Origin: Azotimanducus sp965199815
Lineage (GTDB): Bacteria; Pseudomonadota; Gammaproteobacteria; Pseudomonadales; Azotimanducaceae
Direction: 5' to 3'
Assembly (NCBI GenBank): GCA_965199815.1
Contig: CBDATE010000024.1
Span: forward strand, 62,001-126,000
Length of the DNA: 64,000 nucleotides
Under the pieces are notes generated by a model that was not told the origin of the DNA, did no database searches, and saw only the letters and a program-made list of their open reading frames with translations. Shown here one piece after another: positions 18,568 to 26,634 of this stretch (positions are counted from its first letter, which is position 1; every line of letters begins with the position of its first letter). Both the position numbers and the translations under genes were made by a program.

Positions 18568-19677
18568 ATGACCTCCGGTGCACAAGTCGCTTCAGGCGCG
18601 GACGCGAGGCGGCTGCGCGCTCTGGCCGATCACATCAAGACGCTGGGCAGGAACCTCGGGTTCGATGCCATAGGTATTACGGACACGGACCTGTCGCGCT
18701 ACCGGGCGCATCTGCATGCCTGGCTCGCCGAAGGTGCCGAGGGCGAGATGAGCTACATGCGCCGCAATATCGACAAGCGTCTTGATCCGGGTACTCTCGA
18801 GCCGGGGACGGTGCGCGTGATCAGTGCGCGCATGAATTATCTGCCAGAGGGCACTCAGCCGCTCGAGGTGTTGGCCGACGCAACCAGGGCCTATGTGGCG
18901 CGCTATGCGCTCGGGCGCGACTATCACAAGCTGATACGCAAGCGGCTTGCCATGCTGGCCGGTCAGATTCGCGAGGCGGCCGAGGGCGTTGGCCGATACC
19001 GCGCCTTTACCGATTCGGCACCGGTGCTGGAAAAGGCACTCTCCGAGAAGGCCGGAGTTGGATGGATCGGCAAGAACACATTGCTACTCGATGAGCACGC
19101 GGGCTCCTGGTTTTTTCTCGGCGAGGTGTTCACTGATTTGCCGCTGCCGGTCGATGCTGGCGGCGAGTCGGGCGTACAGGATTTGTGCGGCAAGTGTCGC
19201 GCTTGCATGAGCGTCTGTCCGACCGGGGCCATCACCGCTGCGCGTCGCCTTGATGCGAGACGCTGCATCGCCTATCTCACCATCGAGCACAAGACTGCTA
19301 TTCCGGTGGAATTACGCCCCTTGATGGGTAATCGCATCTTCGGCTGCGACGATTGTCAGCTCGTGTGTCCGTGGAACCGCGCTGCGCCGCACACGCGCGA
19401 AGCCGCGTTCGCGCCGCGTCATGGCCTTGACGGCGCTGATCTTCTTGCGCTCTTCATCTGGGATGAGGCCACCTTCACCGAGCGCACACAAGGCATGGCG
19501 CTGCGTCGCATCAATTTCGAGCAATGGCAGCGCAACATCGCGGTAGCGCTCGGTAACGCGCCTGCCAGCGACGCGATCATTGCCGCGCTCGAGCACAGGC
19601 GCGACTCGGCAAGTCCCATGGTGCGCGAGCACATCGATTGGGCGCTCGGCGAGCAGCGCAAGGGAAACTCTGAATAA
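18568..19677 (+). CDS. queG: Epoxyqueuosine reductase
   Basis: Last step of queuosine synthesis: a cobalamin and Fe-S enzyme that reduces epoxyqueuosine in tRNA. N-terminal reductase motifs FDAIGITDTDL and RMNYLP precede two 4Fe-4S clusters, CGKCRACMSVCPTGAI (about 207-222) and CDDCQLVCPWNR (about 259-270), then the HEAT-like tail. ATG 18568 gives 369 residues, close to the E. coli enzyme. Divergent nnr is its usual partner. The last residues NSE and TAA come from the inserted palindromic element at 19664. Without it the frame would run 18 codons further into the orn 3' end (KGRARQVARS...), so the C-terminus is probably remodelled. Confidence 0.95.
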   Translation: MTSGAQVASGADARRLRALADHIKTLGRNLGFDAIGITDTDLSRYRAHLHAWLAEGAEGEMSYMRRNIDKRLDPGTLEPGTVRVISARMNYLPEGTQPLEVLADATRAYVARYALGRDYHKLIRKRLAMLAGQIREAAEGVGRYRAFTDSAPVLEKALSEKAGVGWIGKNTLLLDEHAGSWFFLGEVFTDLPLPVDAGGESGVQDLCGKCRACMSVCPTGAITAARRLDARRCIAYLTIEHKTAIPVELRPLMGNRIFGCDDCQLVCPWNRAAPHTREAAFAPRHGLDGADLLALFIWDEATFTERTQGMALRRINFEQWQRNIAVALGNAPASDAIIAALEHRRDSASPMVREHIDWALGEQRKGNSE

Positions 19678-19782
19678 CAGAGTTTCCCGTGCGGCACATG
19701 GAAGTGCCGCCAGATTCAGTGCCGTAAGGCATTGAATCTGCGAATCTGATCAAGTCCACGGATGGACTTGATCAGAACATAC
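19664..19782 (+). repeat. MITE-like multi-hairpin element, short form (119 bp), flanked by CAAGG
   Basis: The body is bounded by CAAGG at 19659-19663 and 19783-19787. It contains four hairpins. (1) 11-bp arms GGGAAACTCTG around AATAA (19662-19688). (2) GCGGCAC/GTGCCGC around a 6-nt loop (19691-19710). (3) AGATTCAGTGCC/GGCATTGAATCT with a GTAA loop. (4) 13-bp arms CTGATCAAGTCCA around CGGA (19746-19775). There is no ORF inside. It sits between convergent queG and orn and encodes the queG stop. It is nearly identical to the ends of the longer copy at 20676. Confidence 0.9.
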
Positions 19783-19797
19783 CAAGGGAAGGGCGCG

Positions 19798-20355
19798 TCA
19801 AGTAGCACGATCGGCTATCCGGAAGAACCGCTCGCGATAGAACTTGAGTTCTTCGACTGATTCGCGAATATCCGCGAGTGCCCGGTGTTCCGTGTTTTTC
19901 CTGATTTCCTTGACGAGCGCCGGGTTCCAGCGCTTCACCAGTTCCTTGATGCTTGAAACATCAACGATGCGATAGTGAAACCAGTCTTCAACGAGTGGCA
20001 TGTAGCGGCGCAGGAATCGCCGATCTTGCCAGACACTGTTGCCACACAGATGCGTCTGGCGTTTCACGCTGTGCTGGTCAAGGAACGCAAGCGTCAGCGC
20101 CTGTGCTTCGCTCAGACTGACGTGTGATGCACGTACTCGGGCAAGCAGCCCCGAGTTGGTGTGATGATCGATATTCCATTGATTCATGGCCGCCAGATCA
20201 GCCTCCGAGGTTTTGATGGCGAGTTCCGGTCCTTCTGCAACCAGATTGAGATCGCTGTCAGTGACCAGAGTGGCGATTTCGATGATCACATGGCGGTCAG
20301 GTTCGAGGCCTGTCATCTCGAGGTCTATCCATACCAGATTGCGATTCTTGTTCAC
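19798..20355 (-). CDS. orn: Oligoribonuclease
   Basis: 3'-5' exonuclease that clears di- to pentanucleotides, including pGpG from c-di-GMP turnover. DEDDh motifs: DLEMTGLEP (11-19), NSVWQDRRFL with the third Asp, and HRALADI (about 158) for the final His/Asp. The 185 residues are typical. The start is GTG 20355; no earlier or nearby ATG keeps the first catalytic motif. The 3' end is 11 bases from the palindromic element at 19664-19782. Confidence 0.96.
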   Translation of the reverse strand: MNKNRNLVWIDLEMTGLEPDRHVIIEIATLVTDSDLNLVAEGPELAIKTSEADLAAMNQWNIDHHTNSGLLARVRASHVSLSEAQALTLAFLDQHSVKRQTHLCGNSVWQDRRFLRRYMPLVEDWFHYRIVDVSSIKELVKRWNPALVKEIRKNTEHRALADIRESVEELKFYRERFFRIADRAT

Positions 20356-20383
20356 AGGGATGCCCAGGGCAGAGGTTGAGTGG

Positions 20384-21326
20384 TCAGGAGTTGTGGAGTG
20401 TGCATTGCTGGAAATCCTGTCCTGTTGTTGCTTGTTCGCGCTCCAGGGTGCCGTTCAACGCTGCGAACAGGGCTTCGCGCAAAGCCTTGGGGTTCGCAAG
20501 GTGTGTATATGCAGGTTCGAGTAATGGCTGCGCCGTGGAAATCTGTATCTCGCCTATTGTCGCATCGTATTCCAGTGCCTGGTGCTCGCTCGGTTGCAGG
20601 CATGCACGAAGTTCTTCGAGTGCGTGTGGTTCGTGCCTGAAACAGGACACAACATCGTAGGCATCTCGCACAAGGGAAACTCTGAATAACAGAGTTTCCC
20701 GTGCGGCACACGGAGGTGCCGCCAGATTCAGTGCCGTAAGGCATTGAATCTGCGAGCAAATCAGCACATTTTTGCAGGACAGCAAAAATGCACGGCGCAG
20801 CCACCCGAAGGGGCGGGCACATGGATGTGCCCGCTGTAGCGTACTTCTGATTTGCGAATCTGATCAAGTCCACGGATGGACTTGATCAGAACATACCAAG
20901 GTACAGCGTGTTGTTCACCATCCTGGCGCGCACCTTGCGGGTGAGAATCTCGCAGGTCGATTGCAACTGAAGTCCGGTTTGGCGCTCTCGCTCTGCACAC
21001 AGCGGTCGGGGTGTCACGTTTGCACTCCCGCCCAGCGACCATTCGCCGCCGTCCGGCAATACGCACAGCATCATGTGCGGATAGAGCGTGACATTGACAT
21101 CCCGGTGGTTGCTGCGCATGTGCGCCAGTATCTCCCCTGCAAGGCTCCGGTAATGCTCAGGCGATGTGAACAAGTCTATATCCGTGCTCAGGCGATGGTG
21201 CCAGCGAGAGGCGAGCACTGTGCCACCGCCGATGCATATCTCGTTGTGGTCGGCGAGATTCCCGAGCACCTCCATGGCCTTGATGAGCAGGCTGCTGCGG
21301 GCGGTGTCGAAAGAGCGCTCCTTCAT
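20384..21326 (-). pseudogene. AbiEii-like nucleotidyltransferase, interrupted by a palindromic element
   Basis: The 5' part (21326 down to 20902) encodes ICIGGGTVLASRWHHRLSTD and IDLF, the GG(T)..R.S.DIDLF pattern of AbiEii/MNT-type nucleotidyltransferases, and runs to NNTLYL before entering the element and stopping. The 3' part (20675 down to 20384) continues with VRDAYDVVSCF. Removing 226 bases (the 221-bp element plus one CAAGG) gives one frame of 238 codons reading NNTLYLVRDAYDVV, which fits the family. The intact ancestor was probably an AbiEii-like toxin or related nucleotidyltransferase; it should now make only a truncated product. Its ATG overlaps the stop of the upstream gene at 21323. 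Confidence 0.82.
20676..20896 (+). repeat. MITE-like multi-hairpin element, long form (221 bp), inserted in an AbiEii-like gene
   Basis: Flanked by CAAGG at 20671-20675 and 20897-20901. Both ends match the 119-bp copy at 19664. An extra block of about 100 bp between hairpins 3 and 4 is itself a nested fold: outer GCAAATCAG/CTGATTTGC, inner CATTTTTGC/GCAAAAATG and GCGGGCACAT/ATGTGCCCGC. The second hairpin keeps its stem while the loop differs from the other copy (ACGGAG against ATGGAA), suggesting the structure is conserved. No ORF of note lies inside. Confidence 0.92.
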
Positions 21327-21823
21327 GGAGTTCTCGATTCGAGTTCTTGCAGTTCGGCTGCAGTGAGGAGCGGGAGGTAGTAGTCATCCACCACATGCAG
21401 CCTCGGGTCGCCGACCGAACGGGGCCGTTCCCAGCCGCGAGCATACCGCGCAATATGTGCAGCCAGCCAGCACCCGAGACTGTCTTCGCATTGCTTGAGC
21501 GCCTTCACTGTGCCCAGCAGGCTGATGCCGCAATTGGCCATGAAGAGACGCAACTCGACCGGATGCATGGATTTGAACAACTCGCATATGTATGCCGAAC
21601 GCGCCGGGTCGGGGTGCGTCGCCTCCATCCATCGGCAAAACTCGGGGAATGAAGGCTGCATGGCGGACCCGGCCATACGGGATGCCTGCACGGTCACGAA
21701 AACCCACTCTCCCAGGCCGTTTCGTGGAGGCACCTTGCGATTGTGAGGGGTATCGAAATCGGCGAGCGGCGGCAACGCGACCGGGCGGCGCCAACCGAAG
21801 TGTTCTTCAAGCGATGCGCTCAT
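21323..21823 (-). CDS. Hypothetical protein, partner of the AbiEii-like gene
   Basis: A 166-residue protein I do not recognise. It has no signal peptide or membrane segment. It is rich in Trp/Cys/Tyr, with a central helical part (FCRWMEATHPDPARSAYICE and FKSMHPVELRLFMANCGISL) and a C-terminal LHVVDDYYLPLLTAAELQEL. Its stop overlaps the start of the interrupted nucleotidyltransferase (ATGA), so the two were co-translated. The arrangement recalls antitoxin-then-toxin pairs such as AbiEi/AbiEii, but no AbiEi-like winged-helix motif is visible, so the role stays open. Confidence 0.65.
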   Translation of the reverse strand: MSASLEEHFGWRRPVALPPLADFDTPHNRKVPPRNGLGEWVFVTVQASRMAGSAMQPSFPEFCRWMEATHPDPARSAYICELFKSMHPVELRLFMANCGISLLGTVKALKQCEDSLGCWLAAHIARYARGWERPRSVGDPRLHVVDDYYLPLLTAAELQELESRTP

Positions 21824-21853
21824 GTGTGTCCATCGGCCGGGTGCACAATCGTC

Positions 21854-22780
21854 TTATTGCGCCCGCTCGGACATCTTGCTGAAGACAGTCGTCGCCGATG
21901 CGATCATTGACGACACATCGCTGAGGTTCGCCGGCACTATGAGGCTGTTCGTCTGCCTGGCGAGATTCCCGAATTGTTCAAGATAATCTTCTGCAACGCG
22001 CAATTGCATGGCCTTGTCTCCGCCTTCTTCACTGAGTGCCGCCGCCACCTTGCGCAAGCCTTCTGCCGTCGCTTGTGCGATTGCGAGTATGGCCGCAGCT
22101 TCGCCCTCGGCCTCGTTGATCTGTTGCTGCTTTGCCGCCTCGGATTCCTTGATGACGCGCTGCTTTTCTCCCTCCGCCTCATTGATCTTGGCATCGCGCA
22201 CACCCTCGGATTCAAGCACCGTGGCGCGCTTTTCCCGCTCGGCGCGCATCTGTTTTTCCATGGCGGTGAGTACGTCGTGCGGTGGGTTGATGTTGCGAAT
22301 TTCATAGCGCAAGACCTTCACACCCCAGGGGTTGGATGCCTGGTCAAGTTCCTCGACGACGCGCAGATTGATGTGACTGCGCTCCTCGAAGGTCTTGTCG
22401 AGTTCGATTTTGCCTATCTCGCTTCTGAGCGTTGTTTGTGCAAGCTGTGCTATGGCGAACAGGTAGTCGCCTATACCGTAGCTGGCGTTTTGTGCGTTCA
22501 GGACCTGTAGATACAGCACACCGTCAACACCTACCTGAACATTGTCGGAGGTGATACAGATCTGTTCTTCGACATCTATGGCCTGTTCCTTGAGCGTGTG
22601 CTTGTAGGCAACCTTTTCGACAAAGGGAAGGAGTATGTGAAAGCCCGCCAGCAAGGTTCGCGAGTACTTCCCGAGATTTTCGATGACATAGGCAGATTGC
22701 TGTGGCACGATTACCGCCGTCTTGATGATGACGATGATCACGACTATGGCGAGTATGCCTGCGAGGACAAGTCCGGTCAT
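21854..22780 (-). CDS. qmcA: SPFH/band-7 membrane protein (QmcA/paraslipin type)
   Basis: Stomatin-like scaffold of the inner membrane that forms large oligomers in membrane microdomains. One N-terminal transmembrane helix (residues 3-27) is followed by the band-7 domain (VPQQSAYVIENLGKYSRTL, then VGVDGVLYLQV and VKVLRYEIRNINPP) and a long Ala/Glu coiled coil (about 185-255). The 308 residues match QmcA. It follows an NfeD-like gene on the same strand with 75 bases between, the usual nfeD-SPFH pairing. Confidence 0.93.
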   Translation of the reverse strand: MTGLVLAGILAIVVIIVIIKTAVIVPQQSAYVIENLGKYSRTLLAGFHILLPFVEKVAYKHTLKEQAIDVEEQICITSDNVQVGVDGVLYLQVLNAQNASYGIGDYLFAIAQLAQTTLRSEIGKIELDKTFEERSHINLRVVEELDQASNPWGVKVLRYEIRNINPPHDVLTAMEKQMRAEREKRATVLESEGVRDAKINEAEGEKQRVIKESEAAKQQQINEAEGEAAAILAIAQATAEGLRKVAAALSEEGGDKAMQLRVAEDYLEQFGNLARQTNSLIVPANLSDVSSMIASATTVFSKMSERAQ

Positions 22781-22855
22781 GAAACGAAGATCCTGTTGTG
22801 TAGTGTGTGAAAGATGCGGGTGTGTGCCTGCGGGTCAGGGCCGAGGCCAGGAGCG

Positions 22856-23308
22856 TCACGAGCCGCCTGGCCCGAGTGTGTCGCCGGTGATTTCCAGAGT
22901 CAGCCCGTCAACTCTGGCTATTCGTGCCTTGGAACCCCTTGCAATGGTACTGCTGCCGATGTTCACTGCGTTCCAGCGGGAACCACGCATCCTGACGCGC
23001 GTCTCCATGCCCGGATCTACATCTTCTTCCACATCAACCAACCTCCCTACTGCGGGGTCCTTGTAGCCCATCCCGCCGCCACGCAGCCTGTTATAGAGGC
23101 GTTCGCGGAAGAGCACCATGAGCACTGCGGAAAGGATCGCAAAACACACCCACTGCGCCCAGATCGGCAAATCCAGTCCCACGGTCTGGGCTACTCCGAC
23201 GAGCAGGGCCGCGACCCCTATGAAGACAAGATAGAAAGCGGCATCCACCAGAAGCATTTCGGCACCCATGAGCACAAGCCCCAATGCGATCCATGCCCAC
23301 CAGATCAT
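22856..23308 (-). CDS. NfeD-like membrane protein (short form)
   Basis: A 150-residue protein with three N-terminal hydrophobic segments (about 4-22, 26-46 and 50-66) and a C-terminal OB-fold domain (GRLVDVEEDVDPGMETRVRM to ITGDTL), the layout of YbbK-type short NfeD proteins. These work with SPFH proteins such as QmcA, the next gene downstream. The intergenic region to the divergent psd (23309-23404) presumably holds both promoters. Confidence 0.9.
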   Translation of the reverse strand: MIWWAWIALGLVLMGAEMLLVDAAFYLVFIGVAALLVGVAQTVGLDLPIWAQWVCFAILSAVLMVLFRERLYNRLRGGGMGYKDPAVGRLVDVEEDVDPGMETRVRMRGSRWNAVNIGSSTIARGSKARIARVDGLTLEITGDTLGPGGS

Positions 23309-23404
23309 GTGAATCCTTCTCCTTGTCTCGCCACATCGCGAGCAGTACGAACCGAGTAACCCTTTGTACCATATACGGGCTGTTCAAGGTTGCATACAGG
23401 ACTC

Positions 23405-24223
23405 ATGACGCATCACACCAAACCCGTGCTGTCACGGCTCGCCGCTGTCGTGGCAGACAGCGAACTGCTTGCTCGCCCGCTGATCTGGGCGTTTCGCCGC
23501 GGCTTCGGGATACGTCTTGAAGAAGCGGCGGAGCCTGATCCGCGCGCCTACAAAACCCTGAGCGCCTTCTTCACGCGCGCCCTGCGAGCCGATGCGCGGC
23601 CCATGCCCGCTGACATGAACGCGCTTGCCTGTCCAGCCGATGGTCGGCTCATGTCATTCGGAAGGCTTGATCGTGAGCGGCTTGTTGAAGCCAAGGGACA
23701 GGACTACTCCGTTCGGCGCTTGCTCGGCGATGCGGCCTCGGCTGAGCGGGTGCAAGGCGGCTTTCATGCCTGCGTGTATCTTTCCCCGTCAGATTATCAT
23801 CGCGTACATATGCCCTGTGCCGGGCGTCTGGCATCCTGGACATCGATTCCCGGCACACTGTTCAGCGTGAGCCCCGCCACCGCGGCCAGAATTCCCGATT
23901 TGCACTGTCGCAATGAGCGTCTGGTGTGTCGCTTCGAGACCGTGCAGGGATTTCTGGCCGTCGTATTCATTGGCGCGCGCATGGTAGGCGGCATAGAGAC
24001 CACCTTCAACTCGCCGTCGATGTCCTGTCATGGAGATGATGCGGGTGACGGAGTCCGGTTCGCCGAGGCGCGAGGGCCAGAATATGTGCGTGGTGATGAA
24101 CTTGGGCGGTTCAGGTTTGGCTCGACCGTTGTGCTCTGCTGGCAAGCCGAGGGGTTCGCGTTCGCCCCCGGGCTCGAGGCAGGTATGTGCATCAAGGTGG
24201 GTGAGGCGCTCGGGAGCTATTGA
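23405..24223 (+). CDS. psd: Phosphatidylserine decarboxylase proenzyme
   Basis: Makes phosphatidylethanolamine at the inner membrane. Family segments include KTLSAFFTRALRADARP, CPADGRLMSFG, the catalytic-His region YLSPSDYHRVHMP and the self-cleavage site FGSTVV (238-243). Cleavage between Gly239 and Ser240 would create the pyruvoyl group; Phe replaces the usual Leu before GST. At 272 residues it is slightly short but complete. ATG 23405 follows CAGG; an in-frame start 15 bases upstream is possible. It ends 26 bases before a strong hairpin. Confidence 0.94.
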   Translation: MTHHTKPVLSRLAAVVADSELLARPLIWAFRRGFGIRLEEAAEPDPRAYKTLSAFFTRALRADARPMPADMNALACPADGRLMSFGRLDRERLVEAKGQDYSVRRLLGDAASAERVQGGFHACVYLSPSDYHRVHMPCAGRLASWTSIPGTLFSVSPATAARIPDLHCRNERLVCRFETVQGFLAVVFIGARMVGGIETTFNSPSMSCHGDDAGDGVRFAEARGPEYVRGDELGRFRFGSTVVLCWQAEGFAFAPGLEAGMCIKVGEALGSY

Positions 24224-24249
24224 GTAGTCATTCCCGGGTTATCGCCGTT

Positions 24250-24297
24250 AGGTATGTTCCGATCAAGTCCACGGATGGACTTGATCGGAACATACCT
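24250..24297. terminator. Perfect 22-bp stem hairpin with CGGA loop between psd and tRNA-Thr
   Basis: Arms 24250-24271 and 24276-24297 are exact complements around CGGA. The right arm repeats the right end of the palindromic elements at 19664/20676 with one change, and the left arm is its inverse, so it looks like an inverted duplication of that end. It lies between convergent psd and tRNA-Thr, where it could terminate both. The arm ends on the last base of the tRNA CCA. No T-run is present. Confidence 0.75.
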
Positions 24298-24372
24298 GGT
24301 GCCGCCACGAGGAATCGAACCCCGGACCTTCTCATTACAAGTGAGTTGCTCTGCCTGCTGAGCTATGGCGGC
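24297..24372 (-). tRNA. tRNA-Thr (anticodon TGT)
   Basis: A 76-nt cloverleaf with acceptor stem GCCGCCA pairing with TGGCGGC, D arm GCTCAGCAGGCAGAGC, anticodon stem-loop CTCACTTGTAATGAG (TGT at 34-36, decoding ACA), T arm with GGTTCGATTCC, discriminator A and an encoded CCA. It abuts the 22-bp hairpin at 24250-24297. Confidence 0.96.
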
Positions 24373-24393
24373 AGTCTGCCGAGGCGTACCAAG

Positions 24394-24837
24394 CTAGTGG
24401 CATGCCTGCCCAAACTTCTTCAGTCGCCAGTAATTATACGGCCAAGGTGCCAGAAATCCCGCCAGCAACATGGGTGGAATGACCCACCAGGTCAGCCTGG
24501 CACCACCGACGAGCCAGAAGTCGGTCAGATTCATCGCCGCTTCCATGGCAATCATCGAAGCGAGACTCATGCCCACTGCGGTTGTGAAAGCCGTTCGCAG
24601 GCCGAGCCGGGGCAGAAGTATGCCGGTCTCGAGGGCAATGCTGGTGAAGATGCCGGAGACCATCGCAACTGCCATGACCAGCATGGCGTTGGTTTCGGGT
24701 GCACAGGTCTGGAACCAGAGGATGGCACCGAGGTCTCCCAGAGCGCATCCGATCAGACACCACATGGTGTTGTAGGCCGAGGTACGCCAGGTGGCGGGGC
24801 AGCGCCAGTCGAACCCGGTGAGCAAATTCCTGGGCAA
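24394..24837 (-). CDS. DUF4396-like four-helix membrane protein
   Basis: A 147-residue protein with about four transmembrane segments. The N-terminal FDWRCPATWRTSAYNTMWC and LIGCALGDLGAILWFQ resemble the DUF4396 family as I remember it; function is unknown, and metal-transport links have been suggested only by context in other genomes. The start is TTG 24837, preceded by GGAG with good spacing; there is no ATG before the conserved region. It lies 24 bases after htpX on the same strand and may share its transcript, ending just before tRNA-Thr. Confidence 0.7.
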   Translation of the reverse strand: MPRNLLTGFDWRCPATWRTSAYNTMWCLIGCALGDLGAILWFQTCAPETNAMLVMAVAMVSGIFTSIALETGILLPRLGLRTAFTTAVGMSLASMIAMEAAMNLTDFWLVGGARLTWWVIPPMLLAGFLAPWPYNYWRLKKFGQACH

Positions 24838-24861
24838 GTCGTCACTCCGCGTCCGGTTCGG

Positions 24862-25767
24862 TTACCGCATTGATCGCCCGGCATCCCTGAGTGCGCGAAT
24901 GCGCTCATCGATTGGCGGGTGCGAGGCAAACAGCCGCGCGATGCCGGAACGCGCTGACGGCGAGATGCCGAATGCGGCCAGGGATTCGGGCATGGCAGCC
25001 GCGCCTTGCGAGCGACGCAGCGTTTCCAGAGCGCCAATCATGTGACTCCGCCCGGCGAGTTCGGCCCCCGCTGCATCGGCGCGAAACTCACGACGGCGCG
25101 AAAACCACATGACCACTGCACTTGCCAGTATGCCAAGCAGAATCTGCGCGATGATACTGGTCACGAAGTAGCCGATGCCGAATCCGCGTTCGTTGCGCAG
25201 CACCACGCGGTCCACGATCATGCCGATGATGCGCGAGAGAAAGATGACAAAGGTGTTCAGGACACCCTGAATGAGGGTGAGGGTGATCATGTCGCCGTTG
25301 GCAATATGTCCGATCTCGTGTCCGAGCACTGCCTTCACCTGCTCCCTGTTCATGTCGCGCAACAGGCCTGTACTCACCGCGACCAGAGATTTGTTGCGGT
25401 TCGCACCGGTGGCAAAGGCGTTCGGCGCTGCCGAATCGAAAACGGCGACTTCGGGCATGCCGATACCTGCGCGCTCCGATAGCTGTCGCGTGGTGGCGAC
25501 GAGCCAGCGCTCGGTGTCGTTTGCGGGTGATTCGATGACCTTGGCACCGGTCGCGCGCTTTGCCATCCACTTGGAAATGAGCAGCGAGATGAAGGCACCG
25601 CCGAACCCGAAGGCTGCGCTGAAAATCAGCATGCCGGTGAAGTTGAATCCGGCACCTCCCAGAGCATCGAGGAAAAACCTCTCCAGCCCGAAGAATTTCA
25701 GGACCACGCTCAATACCAGCATGATGGCGAGGTTGGTGAGAATCAGCAGGAAGATACGATTGAGCAT
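24862..25767 (-). CDS. htpX: Membrane zinc metalloprotease HtpX
   Basis: Inner-membrane heat-shock protease that degrades misfolded membrane proteins together with FtsH. Two N-terminal transmembrane helices (about 4-26 and 42-64) precede the peptidase M48 domain with HEIGH (150-154), followed by two more hydrophobic segments and the third ligand region SRRREFRADAAGAELAG. ATG 25767 has CGGAG nine bases upstream; 301 residues, like E. coli HtpX. The 115-bp divergent gap to the phosphatase gene probably carries the promoters. Confidence 0.96.
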   Translation of the reverse strand: MLNRIFLLILTNLAIMLVLSVVLKFFGLERFFLDALGGAGFNFTGMLIFSAAFGFGGAFISLLISKWMAKRATGAKVIESPANDTERWLVATTRQLSERAGIGMPEVAVFDSAAPNAFATGANRNKSLVAVSTGLLRDMNREQVKAVLGHEIGHIANGDMITLTLIQGVLNTFVIFLSRIIGMIVDRVVLRNERGFGIGYFVTSIIAQILLGILASAVVMWFSRRREFRADAAGAELAGRSHMIGALETLRRSQGAAAMPESLAAFGISPSARSGIARLFASHPPIDERIRALRDAGRSMR

Positions 25768-25882
25768 GAAGTCAACTCCGATGAATGTGGCGCAAGAAGT
25801 GTTTGGTGACAGTATCATATGGCGATGTATTCGAGTTTCCCAAGTGTCTGAACGCGCGCCAACGGGAGCCGAGCAGGCCCTC

Positions 25883-26566
25883 ATGCCCAGGGCGCAGGAA
25901 GGTTCGGATGACGCGCATAGCCTCCTGCTCATGCGTCACGGAGAGACCGAGTGGAACCGGGAAGGCCGTATTCAGGGCGTACTGGATTCGTCGCTGACAG
26001 CACGTGGCATCACGCAGGCGCGCCGCAATGGCGAACTGCTCGAGACGCTCGGGGTAACGCACCTGATAGCTTCGCCTCTTGGTCGCGCGGCCCATACGGC
26101 ACGCATTCTGGCCGAGATTCTGGCAGCCGAGATCAGTTTCGATATACGGCTTCAGGAGCGCGATTGCGGTGCCTGGGGCGGCTTGACCTGGGATGAGGCG
26201 CGTACTCGGCATCCGGATATCTGGCAAGCTCGCTCGGACGATCCGTATCACTTCCTGCCGCCCGGAGGAGAGCGCCTGTCTTCTCTCGAGCCGCGGATTA
26301 CCCAGCTGCTCGGCGAGTTGCGCGTACTGATGACGCAGCCTGGCTTCGGGAGCAGATACCTGGGTCTGGTCACACACGGCCTGACAATGCGTGTGCTGCT
26401 CAAGTGCCTGCTGAATCCGGACCCGCAGCTGGTGAGCAGAATTCGCTGTCCGAATGATGTGGTGTATGAAGTCGGTATCAGCGACAAGCATCCTGCGTGT
26501 CGGTATTACGTTGCGGGTGAAGGGCCGCATGCAGGCCTGTTCCTGTCGGACTCGATGAGCTATTGA
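25883..26566 (+). CDS. Histidine phosphatase family protein (phosphoglycerate-mutase-like)
   Basis: A 227-residue cytosolic phosphatase of unknown substrate. The catalytic motif LLLMRHGETEWN (phospho-His19 in RHG) is followed by SPLGRAAHTA, ERDCGAWGGLTWDEA and the second catalytic His in GLVTHGLTM. This pattern fits GpmB/CobC-like broad phosphatases more than true phosphoglycerate mutase. ATG 25883 is the first in-frame start beyond the promoter gap with htpX. The downstream LLM gene begins 69 bases later. Confidence 0.9.
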   Translation: MPRAQEGSDDAHSLLLMRHGETEWNREGRIQGVLDSSLTARGITQARRNGELLETLGVTHLIASPLGRAAHTARILAEILAAEISFDIRLQERDCGAWGGLTWDEARTRHPDIWQARSDDPYHFLPPGGERLSSLEPRITQLLGELRVLMTQPGFGSRYLGLVTHGLTMRVLLKCLLNPDPQLVSRIRCPNDVVYEVGISDKHPACRYYVAGEGPHAGLFLSDSMSY

Positions 26567-26634
26567 GGTTCTCGCTTGATGTTCCGGATTCGGTATTCTG
26601 TACCTTTTCGCAACTCAACAAGAGGCACACGCTC

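Noticed and set aside
20676..20896. Insertion sequence with its own transposase
   Set aside because: The body is only 221 bp and has no ORF of more than a few dozen codons; it is non-autonomous if mobile.
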